Positions 33,622 through 41,303 of a DNA stretch of 43,297 bases are shown one piece after another. Location of the stretch: positions 1-43,297 of the forward strand of contig JAISTX010000068.1 in NCBI GenBank assembly GCA_031272365.1. Reading direction: 5' to 3'. The position numbers and the translations under genes are program-made. The notes beneath the pieces were generated by a model. That model did not search any database. It worked only from the letters and a program-made list of their open reading frames with translations, and had not been told where the DNA came from. The stretch comes from Eubacteriales Family XIII. Incertae Sedis bacterium (GTDB taxonomy: Bacteria > Bacillota > Clostridia > Peptostreptococcales > Anaerovoracaceae). Position 1 is the stretch's first letter, and each line of letters begins with the position of its first letter.

Positions 33622-34521
33622 CTATACCCTGTTCGGCTTGACGCCGTGCCGCGCGATCAATTCAAGCCTCTGATCAATCTCTTCCTCCGTGTAAGGCCGG
33701 ATGTCCGGCGCGTCTTCCGGCCGGAACATCTGCGCGTATTTCGCCAGATAGTAGTCATGGAATACCGACACGTCCACGGATTCGACGTGCAGGCCACGCA
33801 GCATCGCGCAGGTCCGGGCGATATTCTCCTCGTCGTCGTTGTAGCCGGGTATCATCGGGAACCGTACGCAAAACGGCTTCCCGCTCCCCGCAAGCGTTAT
33901 TAAATTTTGGAATATCTGGGCATTGTCCACGCCGGTGTATTCCAGATGGCGCGCCGGATCCATGTGCTTGACGTCGAACAGGACCATGTCCGTTTTTTCG
34001 AGCATGGCAGCAAACGCCCCGTCCGGGCAGTACCCGCTCGTGTCCACGCAGGTCGCCAGGCCCATCTGCCCCGACAGCTCCAGCACCTCGCCCAGGAAGT
34101 CCGGCTGCGCCATCGGCTCGCCGCCCGAAAGCGTGATGCCCCCGCCCGACGCGTCGTAGTATTCCTTGTCCCGGAGGAACAGCGCGGCCAGCGCTTCGGC
34201 GCCGATCCGGTAGCCGCTGATTTTCATGGCGCCGTACGGGCAGGCCCTGCTGCAGGCCCCGCACCGCGTGCAGGCGGCCCCGTCGTAGGCGAGCGCCCCG
34301 TCTCGCAAGGCCAGCGCGCCGCTTTCGCACGCGCGCGCGCAATGGCCGCAGAAGTGGCAGATGTTCTTCATGTATTTCAGATCGGGTTCGGGCGCGTGGG
34401 ATTCCGGGTTGTGGCACCAGGCGCAGCGCAGCTGGCACCCCTTCAGGAATGCCGTGGTCCGTATCCCCGGCCCGTTGCCTACGGACAGGCGCTGGATGTC
34501 GAACAAAATCCCCTCGGCCAT
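33622..34521 (-). CDS. Glycyl radical enzyme activase (radical SAM)
   Basis: This enzyme uses SAM and a [4Fe-4S] cluster to place the glycyl radical on the neighbouring enzyme. In 299 aa the radical SAM motif is Cys29-x3-Cys33-x2-Cys36 (GCQLRCAWCHNPES), preceded by GNGPGIRTTAFLKG (Asn where most have Asp). Two ferredoxin-like clusters follow: Cys55/58/61/65 and Cys84/87/90/94. The SAM-binding GGIT-LSGGEP motif and DVKHMDP are also present. The two extra clusters mark the activases of dehydratase-type glycyl radical enzymes rather than PFL activase. It starts 3 bp after the stop of the glycyl radical enzyme gene. Confidence 0.95.
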   Translation of the reverse strand: MAEGILFDIQRLSVGNGPGIRTTAFLKGCQLRCAWCHNPESHAPEPDLKYMKNICHFCGHCARACESGALALRDGALAYDGAACTRCGACSRACPYGAMKISGYRIGAEALAALFLRDKEYYDASGGGITLSGGEPMAQPDFLGEVLELSGQMGLATCVDTSGYCPDGAFAAMLEKTDMVLFDVKHMDPARHLEYTGVDNAQIFQNLITLAGSGKPFCVRFPMIPGYNDDEENIARTCAMLRGLHVESVDVSVFHDYYLAKYAQMFRPEDAPDIRPYTEEEIDQRLELIARHGVKPNRV

Positions 34522-34524
34522 CTC

Positions 34525-36780
34525 TCACAGCACCATCGTATCCCGGGCGATGATCTCGTCCTGCTGGTCCGGCCACAGCGAGATGAAGTAATCGGAGAAG
34601 CCGAATACGCGCACCATCAGGTTCTGGTACGCCTCCGGGTCCTCCTTCGCCCGCTTCAGCTCCTCGGCGTCGGCGACGGTCATCATGATCTGGTGGCCGC
34701 CTTTCTCCATGTAGGCGTTGATGCAGGCCTTGAGCCTCGCCTCCCCTTCCGGCCCCTTCACCGTCGCGGGCAGGAATTTGACGTTGTGCGCGCCGGACGG
34801 CGTCCAGTCGAGCGGGAGCTTCGCCGCGGAATTCAGCGCCCCGATCGGGCCGTTTTTCTCCAGCCCGTAAGTGCCGGAGAGGTTCTCGGAGAACGGCTCG
34901 TACGCGTGCCGCCCGTCCGGCGTGGCGCCGACGTCCACGCCCATATGGCGGTGCCACATCATGGAGTAGAACGACGCGTACGCCTTCCGCCCGTTGTAGA
35001 GCGGCTTCAGCTTCCCCACCTCTTCGACCAGCATGTCGCCGACCCGCTTCGCGAAAATATCCACCGCGTCGTCGTCGTTGCCGTATTTCGGATAATGGTT
35101 CCGGATATGCATGGCCAGCTCTTCGTGCCCCGCCCAGTCCTGCGCCAGGATTTCGAGGAACTCCGGCAGCGTGAACCTTTTCTCCACGAAGACGACCTGG
35201 TTCAACGCGTACAGCGAGTCGGCCAGCGTCGCGATCCCCATGAACTCGATATTGCAATGCCGGTAGCGGCTGCCCTCAGCGTCCAGGGAGGAAGCCTTCG
35301 CGATGCAGTCCGTCCCGAACAGCGACTCGTAGCTGAACGGCTTCATCGCGTGCCATATCTGGTCGCAGCGGCTGTGGTCCTGCCGGTCGAGGTACAGGGC
35401 ATGCGCCAATTGCTCCCGGAACGCGCCGAGGACATCCTCGATGCCCTGCATGTCACCCGGCGCCATCGTTTTGGGGCCGATGCGCTTTTGCGTCACGGGG
35501 TCGACGCCCGCGTGGAGCGCCAGCTCCAGGTATTTCGGGCCGTTGTGCCAGCTTTCGCGCAAATTGTCTTCCAGGCCGGGTATCACGACGTTATTGCATC
35601 CATAGTAGGCGAAGATGCGGGCGTCCTGCTCCGCGACGCCATACTGGACCAACGCCTTGATGATCAGCTCCTCGTTGAAGAAAGAGGGGGTGGATTTGCC
35701 GGCGGCGTTCATATGCACCGCGCAGTCCAGCAGATCCTGGTTCATCCCCCGGAACCAGCGGACGATGATCTGCGGCGTCTTGATGTTTTCGAGGTCCATC
35801 CAGGCCTCCATCGCCAGGAAGCTGATGTCGTTGCAGACTTCGCGCCCGTCCACATCCGTCCCGCCGAGCACGATGTACTGGATGCAATCGTAGTTTGGGA
35901 TGCGCTTCATGCCCTTGACGTCGAACGCATAGCCGATGAACTCGGACTCGTGGATATACCATTCCTCGATGATCTCCAGGGCCTCCTCGCGCGTGATGCG
36001 CCCGGCCTCCAGATCCGCCTTGTAGTACGGGTACAGGTATTCGTCGATCCGCCCGAAGGAGTAGTCACGGCACCCCACCAGGGCCGCCTGCACCATGTGG
36101 AAGAACCAGACGCTCTGCACCGCCTGCCGGAACGTCTGGGCGGGGAGCCCCGGCGACACCTTGCAGGTCTCCTCGATGGTGCGGAAGCGGCGGCGCTCCT
36201 CTTCGGTCTGCGCACCCTCCGCCAGCTCCCGGGCTTTCTCGCTGTACCGCAGGCCAAAGCGCGTCATGGCGTCGCAGACGACGATGCAATTCTCGAGGAA
36301 TGTCTTCTGCGTCCCGCCGAGCGCCGGGTCTTTCATCCGCTCGCGCGCCTCGGCCGCAAGGCCGGAGAACCCCAGTTTCAGCACCCGCGGGTAGTCCCCC
36401 ACATTGTGGCCGTAGGAGCAAAACCATTCCGGATAGTAGATGTCGTCCTGCTCGCCGATGCTCTTGGAGATCCGGAGCGGGTCGAAGCCCATCAGCAGCA
36501 CCGCCTTGAAATTGTTGTCCGCGCAGAGCTCCGCGTACCATTCCTCCTGCTCCTCCGTCAAGAGCGTCTGCTTCATCGTCGAGACGATGTACTCGTCCTC
36601 GCGGATCTCGGCCTCCATATTGTCCAATACGTACGCCATGGCCGCCGCGTACAGGCTGCCGCGGTCGAGGTGCTCGTATTTGCGCTTTGCTTCTTCGAGC
36701 AGCAAGGTGCGCTCCAGGAATATGGCGCGCGTAGGCGATTCCATGTAGAGCTTCCGCAATCTGTTTATCCGTTCCTTCAT
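34525..36780 (-). CDS. Glycyl radical enzyme, putative sugar/polyol dehydratase (atypical active site)
   Basis: This is a 751-aa PFL-superfamily protein. The glycyl radical loop is VRVFGFSDYF with Gly727, 24 residues from the end, followed by DEIIARDTMVL. The thiyl cysteine is Cys395 in YYGCNNVVIPG. Other family blocks are present: GGTDVDGREVCNDISFL, the PQIIVRW strand, AAGKSTPSFFNEE and GHQIMMTVADAEEL. Known eliminases (choline lyase, glycerol and propanediol dehydratases) have Cys-x-Glu at the active site; here it is Cys-Asn-Asn, and PFL's Cys-Cys pair is also absent. Context (importer, kinase, DeoC-like aldolase, SDR) suggests a carbohydrate or polyol substrate. The ATG at 36780 follows GGAAAGGG. 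Confidence 0.9.
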   Translation of the reverse strand: MKERINRLRKLYMESPTRAIFLERTLLLEEAKRKYEHLDRGSLYAAAMAYVLDNMEAEIREDEYIVSTMKQTLLTEEQEEWYAELCADNNFKAVLLMGFDPLRISKSIGEQDDIYYPEWFCSYGHNVGDYPRVLKLGFSGLAAEARERMKDPALGGTQKTFLENCIVVCDAMTRFGLRYSEKARELAEGAQTEEERRRFRTIEETCKVSPGLPAQTFRQAVQSVWFFHMVQAALVGCRDYSFGRIDEYLYPYYKADLEAGRITREEALEIIEEWYIHESEFIGYAFDVKGMKRIPNYDCIQYIVLGGTDVDGREVCNDISFLAMEAWMDLENIKTPQIIVRWFRGMNQDLLDCAVHMNAAGKSTPSFFNEELIIKALVQYGVAEQDARIFAYYGCNNVVIPGLEDNLRESWHNGPKYLELALHAGVDPVTQKRIGPKTMAPGDMQGIEDVLGAFREQLAHALYLDRQDHSRCDQIWHAMKPFSYESLFGTDCIAKASSLDAEGSRYRHCNIEFMGIATLADSLYALNQVVFVEKRFTLPEFLEILAQDWAGHEELAMHIRNHYPKYGNDDDAVDIFAKRVGDMLVEEVGKLKPLYNGRKAYASFYSMMWHRHMGVDVGATPDGRHAYEPFSENLSGTYGLEKNGPIGALNSAAKLPLDWTPSGAHNVKFLPATVKGPEGEARLKACINAYMEKGGHQIMMTVADAEELKRAKEDPEAYQNLMVRVFGFSDYFISLWPDQQDEIIARDTMVL

Positions 36781-36795
36781 GTCAAACCCTTTCCT

Positions 36796-38277
36796 TTACA
36801 GCTTTCCGAAAACCGGCTTCAGCGCAAGATAGGCCTGCTCAAAAGCGAGCAGCTTTTCCGCGTACAGCGCGTGGCGCGCCTCGTCCGGCTCGAATGCCTC
36901 TTCCCTTTCGATCAGTTCTTCGGCAACCGTATAGTCGCTGTATACCCCCAAGGCGACGCCGGCGATCACCGCCGCGCCGAAGCTCGTCCCCGACTCCGCG
37001 GAGGCGAGCTTGTAGACCGGGACATGGAACAGGTCGGCGAGCATCTGCGGCCAGATGCCGCCTTTCGCGCCGCCGCCGATCACATTGATTTCCCGGACCG
37101 GTTCGATTTTGTGTATTTCCCGGAAGATCAGCGCTAGGTTCAGCGCCACGCCCTCCAGGACGGCGCGCAGCAGATCCTCTTTGGAGGTATGGAGCCCCAG
37201 CCCGAGGAAGGCGCCCGTCGCCTGCGCGTCCCACCAGGGGGCGCGCTCCCCCATCAGGTAGGGCAGGAACATCACGCCGTTCGCGCCAGCGCCCGCATCG
37301 GCCGCAATGCCGTCCAGCGCCGGGTAGCTTTCCCCCGGGTAAAAATTTTCGGCCGCCCATTTGTACGACAGGCCGCCGGCCTGCATGGTCCCCGTGAGGC
37401 AGTACATGTCATCGACGACATGCGGGTTGTACATCAGCACCCCGTCCGCGTTGTCGATTTTTTTCAGCGTGCAATTGGAAACCCAGCTCGAGCTGCCCAA
37501 GCAGCAATGCCCCACGCCGGGCTCGACCGAGCCCGCCCCGACCGTGGCGCACAGGCCGTCGCCCGCGCCCGTGATGACCGGGGTCCCGGCAATCAGCCCC
37601 ATCTCCTCCGCCGCTTCCTTCCGCAAGCCGCCCGCGACGCTCGCGCTTTTTTTCAGGTCGGGGAAGATGCCCGGCCGGATCCCGGCGGCTTCGATGATCT
37701 CGCCCGACCACGCCAGCCTGTTGATATCCAGCGCCTGCGTCATCGCCGCGTCCGTCACGTCGGTCCCGGCCTCCCCCGTCATCCGGTAGACCATGTAGTC
37801 CTTCGCCTGCAGGGCTTTCCATGTCCTTTCGTAGATATCCGGCATGTTCGCCTTGATCCACATCAGCTTTTGGAGCGTGTAGTTCGGCGCCGGCCGGAGC
37901 CCCGTCACCGTGCAGGCATGCGCAAACCCGAAGCGCTCTTCCAAAATCCTGTTTTCCCCGGTGGCACGCATATCGGACCATATGATGCTGTCCATCAGCA
38001 GCCGCCCCTCTGCGTCGATGCAGACGCAGCCCATCATCTGCCCGCCAAAGGATATGCCGGCGATATCCTCCGACGCCCGCCCCTTCATCAAATGCCTGGT
38101 CCCGGCGCAAACCGCGCGCCACCAGTCCTCGGGGTTCTGCTGCGCCCACCCGTTGCGGAGCACCGTGGCCTCGTAAGGGTAGACCACGCTGTCCACGAGC
38201 TTCCCATCCAGCCGATAAAGCGTAGCTTTGTTGCCGGACGTCCCAAGGTCATGCGCAAGCAGAAGCGATTTCGTCAT
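36796..38277 (-). CDS. FGGY-family carbohydrate kinase (xylulokinase-like)
   Basis: This is a 493-aa sugar kinase. It begins LLLAHDLGTSGNKATLYRLDG (ATP site), has GISFGGQMMGCV and IIWSDMRATGEN in the N-terminal lobe, the catalytic-Asp region ITGAGDGLCATVGAG, and the C-terminal INVIGGGAKGGIWPQML with SGTSFGAAV. It resembles the xylulokinase/glycerol kinase group. The ATG at 38275-38277 is one base after the stop of the small upstream gene. In the proposed pathway it would phosphorylate the deoxy-sugar made by the glycyl radical enzyme, or the sugar before dehydration. It is distinct from the other FGGY kinase in the window. Confidence 0.9.
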   Translation of the reverse strand: MTKSLLLAHDLGTSGNKATLYRLDGKLVDSVVYPYEATVLRNGWAQQNPEDWWRAVCAGTRHLMKGRASEDIAGISFGGQMMGCVCIDAEGRLLMDSIIWSDMRATGENRILEERFGFAHACTVTGLRPAPNYTLQKLMWIKANMPDIYERTWKALQAKDYMVYRMTGEAGTDVTDAAMTQALDINRLAWSGEIIEAAGIRPGIFPDLKKSASVAGGLRKEAAEEMGLIAGTPVITGAGDGLCATVGAGSVEPGVGHCCLGSSSWVSNCTLKKIDNADGVLMYNPHVVDDMYCLTGTMQAGGLSYKWAAENFYPGESYPALDGIAADAGAGANGVMFLPYLMGERAPWWDAQATGAFLGLGLHTSKEDLLRAVLEGVALNLALIFREIHKIEPVREINVIGGGAKGGIWPQMLADLFHVPVYKLASAESGTSFGAAVIAGVALGVYSDYTVAEELIEREEAFEPDEARHALYAEKLLAFEQAYLALKPVFGKL

Positions 38278-38278
38278 A

Positions 38279-38431
38279 TCAAACCTGTTCCCCCTCCGCC
38301 GCCGAGGCGTCGCCCCGAGAGCATTCCGCAAACGCCAGCGACGCCTGCAAAGCAATGCCGATCTGCATCCCCAGCAACAGCAATACGATGAAACCCGCGA
38401 TTGCGAGCAGGCTCATTGCGATTGGGTCCAT
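38279..38431 (-). CDS. 50-aa membrane peptide resembling the TRAP permease DctM N-terminus
   Basis: The frame opens MDPIAMSLLAIAGFIVLLLL and continues GMQIGIALQASLAFAE, one hydrophobic helix with the LLLG-x-x-I-x-x-AL pattern of the first helix of TRAP large permeases. GGAGGTGA lies 7 nt upstream, a very strong ribosome binding site. The last 15 residues are hydrophilic and unlike DctM, and the stop is followed after one base by the kinase ATG. It may be the stub of a deleted DctM gene that still carries its translation start, or a functional small membrane protein. No TRAP binding protein is nearby. Confidence 0.6.
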   Translation of the reverse strand: MDPIAMSLLAIAGFIVLLLLGMQIGIALQASLAFAECSRGDASAAEGEQV

Positions 38432-38465
38432 AACGTCACCTCCAAAACCTCATAGCCTCGCTGGC

Positions 38466-39131
38466 TCACTGCAATTCGTCCGCAATGGCTTCCGCTTTTT
38501 TGTAGCTGAGCCCGAAGCGCGAAACCCCCAGATCGATCAGCTCCTGGATCATGCCCACACCGTTGATGCCGCCGGCGGCCTTGATCTTGATCTTGTCCCC
38601 GACGGTCTCCCGGATCAGTTTCACCTGCTCGACGGTCGTCTTCCCGTAGGTCCCGGTGGACGTCTTGACGTAGTCCGCGCCGCCGTCCATGACCATCCGG
38701 CAGGCGATCTTGATTTCCTCTTCCGTCAGCAGCGGCGATTCGATGATGACCTTCAGGCAGACGTGCCCTGCGGCCTTCCTGACCTGCTTGATGTCGTCCA
38801 GCACCTCGTCGTACATCTTCGACTGCAGGTACATCAGATTGATCATCATGTCCAGCTCCGTGCAGCCGAGGTCGAGGAAGTACTTGGCCAAGGCAATCTT
38901 GATCTCGGTCGGGTCGGCTCCGTAGTCCGACCCGGTCACGGGGGCGCCGATCAAAATCGGGCTGCCCTTCAGCATCTCCACCAAGTATTTCGCGAAGCAC
39001 GTCGGCGCGTAAGCCATGAGGAAATGGTATTTCTTCGCGGACGCGGCAAGCCCGACGATATCTTGGTACGTGACATCGTTGCCGATGCACACGGCCTCTG
39101 TCATTTGAACGAATTGTTCTCTCGTGATCAT
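38466..39131 (-). CDS. DeoC-family aldolase (deoxyribose-phosphate aldolase-like)
   Basis: This is a class I (Schiff-base) aldolase of 221 aa. Known DERA cleaves 2-deoxyribose-5-phosphate to acetaldehyde and glyceraldehyde-3-phosphate. The key residues are present: Asp94 in ELDMMINL, the Schiff-base Lys156 in DYVKTSTGT, and the second lysine Lys184 in KIKAAGGING, with the expected spacing. The segment after the lysine reads YGKTTVEQVKLIR where DERA has GGAT-x-E, a small change near the substrate pocket. The ATG at 39131 follows GGGAG. Its presence suggests that the pathway ends in C2 + C3 (or related) products. Confidence 0.9.
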   Translation of the reverse strand: MITREQFVQMTEAVCIGNDVTYQDIVGLAASAKKYHFLMAYAPTCFAKYLVEMLKGSPILIGAPVTGSDYGADPTEIKIALAKYFLDLGCTELDMMINLMYLQSKMYDEVLDDIKQVRKAAGHVCLKVIIESPLLTEEEIKIACRMVMDGGADYVKTSTGTYGKTTVEQVKLIRETVGDKIKIKAAGGINGVGMIQELIDLGVSRFGLSYKKAEAIADELQ

Positions 39132-39153
39132 CAGTTTCTCCCTTTCCCACAAT

Positions 39154-39954
39154 TCAATAACTAATGGTGCAGCCGCCGTCGATGCTGACGATCTGCGCCG
39201 TGATGTTGCTGGCCATATCCGATGCCAGGAACAGCACCGTGTCGGCCACGTCCTCGGGCTGCTGCGGGTGGCCGAGCGGGATGCCCTCCTGCGCCACAAG
39301 CTCCGCAAAGCACGCGGCCTTCTCTTCTTCCGTCCCATGGTTGGTCCATAGCTCCAGGTCCTTCTCCATCATCGGCGTGCGCACATGGCCCGGGAGGACG
39401 GCGCACACCCGCACACCATGCGGCGCAAGCTCCCTGCCCAGGCCCTGCGTGAAAGCGCACACGGCCGCCTTCGACCCCGCGTACACGGTCAGGTGCGGGA
39501 CGCCCAACCGGACCGCGATCGACGCAAAATTGATGATGACGCCCGACCGCTGCTTGACCATCACTTTCCCGGCGGCAACGCATCCATACCAAACGCCCTT
39601 GGCGTTGATGTCAAAAATCCGGTCGACATCCCCCTGCGTAAACTCATCGAACGGCTTGCGCATGCCGATGCCCGCGCAATTCACCATGATGTCCAGGCGC
39701 CCGAATTCCGCCGCGGCCTTTGCCACCGCGCTTTCGACGTCGTCCCATTTGGAAACATCGAGCGGGAACGAGATGCACTTGCCCCCCGTGTCCTTGGAGA
39801 TGCTCTCCGCCTGCTGGGCCACCTTGTCGCCCTGCAGATCCGCCAGCGCGACGGCGGCGCCCGCCTCGGCAAATTTCCGCGCGCAAGCCGCGCCCATCCC
39901 GCCTGCGGAACCGGTGACGAACGCGGCCTTCCCTGTCAAGTCAATCGAACTCAT
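39154..39954 (-). CDS. SDR-family NAD(P)-dependent dehydrogenase
   Basis: This classical short-chain dehydrogenase has 266 aa. The Rossmann motif is TGSAGGMGAACA near residue 12, then LADLQGD with Asp at the end of beta-2 (suggesting NAD(H) preference), the NCAGIG motif, a catalytic Ser in NFASIAVRLG, and Tyr158-x3-Lys162 (YAGSK). The C-terminus is SIDGGCTISY. GGAGG lies 4 nt before the ATG. SDRs of this type oxidise or reduce sugars and polyols; here it could reduce a ketose to the polyol for the glycyl radical enzyme, or act on a later carbonyl. It starts the enzyme part of the operon. Confidence 0.92.
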   Translation of the reverse strand: MSSIDLTGKAAFVTGSAGGMGAACARKFAEAGAAVALADLQGDKVAQQAESISKDTGGKCISFPLDVSKWDDVESAVAKAAAEFGRLDIMVNCAGIGMRKPFDEFTQGDVDRIFDINAKGVWYGCVAAGKVMVKQRSGVIINFASIAVRLGVPHLTVYAGSKAAVCAFTQGLGRELAPHGVRVCAVLPGHVRTPMMEKDLELWTNHGTEEEKAACFAELVAQEGIPLGHPQQPEDVADTVLFLASDMASNITAQIVSIDGGCTISY

Positions 39955-39970
39955 TTTCCCTCCTCCTTCG

Positions 39971-40045
39971 CTACTCCCGCGCCCACTCATCCAGGATGGC
40001 TTGCAACAACTCCTGCCCCAGTTTCCTGATGAGGGACAGCTCCAC
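39971..40045 (-). CDS. Possible 24-aa peptide overlapping the rpiR stop
   Basis: A GTG overlapping the regulator's stop (TAGTG) opens a frame starting VELSLIRKLGQELL and ending in EWARE before a TAG. It would be a single amphipathic helix. The codons look like coding sequence and it sits in an otherwise empty 90-bp gap, but nothing else supports it. It may be a remnant of a longer gene. Confidence 0.25.
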   Translation of the reverse strand: MELSLIRKLGQELLQAILDEWARE

Positions 40046-40896
40046 TAGACGATGAGATTTTTCCGCGTCGACTGGATGTTTCTGGCGTATTCATCCCAGT
40101 TGAACGCTGCGCACGCGACGGCGAGCGCGTCCAGTATTGCCGAAAAAATGATCCGCGAGGACGTCGTCAGGTCCTCGACCGAGGTGCTCTTCTTGAACGC
40201 CAGCAGCGCGCAGTCGCATTTTTGCACCAGGTCCGACCGGGGGTTTTGCGTGAGCCCGATCCGGTGCACGCCCTTCGACTCCGCGATCTCGAGGATCTTG
40301 AGCGGTATGGCGGACTGCCCGGACAGGGAGATGACGAAGGCCAGATCGCCCTCTTTCAGCGAATTGGCCAGCAGCAGTTGCGCGGTGCCGTCCCATTCCG
40401 ACTGCGCGGCCTTGCCCAGCAGGAGGAAATGGTCCTTCGCGTCGTTGGCGACGACCGCGGAGCTGCCGATGCCGAAGAAGCCGATGCGGTTCGCCTCGTG
40501 CAGCATGGTCGTGGCCTTCAGCATCGCTTCCTTGTCCATCATCTCCAGCGTGAACCGGATGTCCTCGTACTCGTTGCGCATGATCGTGGAGATGACGTCC
40601 CAGACCGAATCGTCCTTCGAGATCCCGTCCGGGATATAGATCGCGTTGGCGTTCCCCAGCTCCTGCGCGAGCTTGATCTTGAAGTCCGCGTAGCCCTTGA
40701 ACCCGAGCGCCTTGCAGAACCGGATGATGGACGCCTCGCTGACGTCGATCTTCTCGGCGAGCTGACCCGCGGTGTTGCTCAGCACCTCGTTCGCGTAGTC
40801 CAGGATGAACAGCGCGACCTTCTGGAGGGAAGCGGACAAAGCAGCGTAATTATTTCTTATATAATTGACTGTACCGGTGCCACCATTATTTCCCAT
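40045..40896 (-). CDS. MurR/RpiR-family transcriptional regulator
   Basis: The 283-aa protein has an N-terminal helix-turn-helix (about 1-80: VSEASIIRFCKALGFKGYADFK is the recognition region, given in two parts as VSEASIIRF and CKALGFKG) and a C-terminal SIS sugar-phosphate-binding domain (about 125-260: GFFGIGSSAVVANDA, VISLSGQSAIPLKILEIA). RpiR-type regulators sense phosphosugars and control adjacent sugar operons. It is the first gene of the catabolic operon, with a well-formed promoter and an inverted repeat over the start site. The ATG follows GGAGAG. Confidence 0.93.
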   Translation of the reverse strand: MGNNGGTGTVNYIRNNYAALSASLQKVALFILDYANEVLSNTAGQLAEKIDVSEASIIRFCKALGFKGYADFKIKLAQELGNANAIYIPDGISKDDSVWDVISTIMRNEYEDIRFTLEMMDKEAMLKATTMLHEANRIGFFGIGSSAVVANDAKDHFLLLGKAAQSEWDGTAQLLLANSLKEGDLAFVISLSGQSAIPLKILEIAESKGVHRIGLTQNPRSDLVQKCDCALLAFKKSTSVEDLTTSSRIIFSAILDALAVACAAFNWDEYARNIQSTRKNLIV

Positions 40897-40940
40897 CTCT
40901 CATCTCTCCGAATTTTTCTTGCAGTTTTTTTTGAGAAATC

Positions 40941-40986
40941 ATGAATTTTATATTCATCTTATAACACAACCCCGGACGGCTTGCAA
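40941..40986 (-). promoter_or_regulatory. Promoter and inverted-repeat operator of the catabolic operon
   Basis: On the minus strand TTGCAA (40981-40986) and TATAAG (40958-40963) are 17 bp apart, and TG precedes the -10 in extended-promoter position. Directly downstream, ATGAAT and ATTCAT (40941-40957) are perfect 6-bp arms around 5 bp, covering the start site. This is a likely autoregulatory RpiR site that would control all ten downstream genes. Confidence 0.7.
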
Positions 40987-41072
40987 CACTTTTTTGAAAA
41001 TAATTTTTCCGGCGGCATCGCTTGCGGTGCTTGCCGTGAATGCCGGGGCGCAAGGGAAGCGCGAAGCCCTGA

Positions 41073-41212
41073 TGGACAAATTTCGCTTATATGTGTGATT
41101 TGCTGCTTGTCTTGTGGTCGATTTTGTCAAACGCCGAAGCTGGATGCAAACTACTGGACGGATTTTGGGAGAATCCGGGGGCGCGGTCACACATATAAGC
41201 GAAATTTGTCCA
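41073..41212. mobile_element. 140-bp MITE-like element, copy 2 (core inverted)
   Basis: The 26-bp ends (41073-41098 and 41187-41212) are identical to those of copy 1 at 28562-28701. The 88-bp core (41099-41186) is the reverse complement of the copy 1 core with 8 mismatches, while the 14 bp to the left and several bases to the right match copy 1 in the same orientation. It lies in an intergenic region with no transposase nearby, so movement would need enzymes supplied from elsewhere. Confidence 0.8.
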
Positions 41213-41288
41213 CCAAGCACTCTGTGGCGCGACTGCGTAGATTGCTTGCGGCGCAATGACTGCGCGGGCTGCCCGCCCCAGCACCCTA

Positions 41289-41297
41289 TGGTACAAT
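41289..41297 (+). promoter_or_regulatory. Extended -10 promoter of a leaderless response-regulator mRNA
   Basis: TGGTACAAT fits TGnTAnnnT, and its last base is 6 nt before the ATG at 41304. There is no ribosome binding site. The geometry is identical to that at alr (16500-16508). Confidence 0.6.
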
Positions 41298-41303
41298 CTT
41301 GGC

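Larger units (their letters stand above)
40897..41303. other. 407-bp divergent intergenic region
   Basis: Between the RpiR operon (minus) and the two-component genes (plus) there is no supported gene. It holds the RpiR promoter and inverted repeat (40941-40986), MITE-like copy 2 (41073-41212) and the leaderless promoter of the response regulator (41289-41297). Confidence 0.75.

Noticed and set aside
34525-36780. Pyruvate formate-lyase
   Set aside because: The Cys-Cys active-site pair of PFL is absent, the activase has two extra Fe-S clusters, and the neighbours are sugar-pathway genes.
33907-37137. A very long open frame (over 1000 codons) on the plus strand opposite the glycyl radical enzyme and kinase genes
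   Set aside because: It is antisense to genes with clear catalytic motifs, is rich in Arg, His, Asp and Val in the way of high-G+C shadow frames, and has no domain pattern. Similar frames opposite the dcw genes were left out for the same reason.
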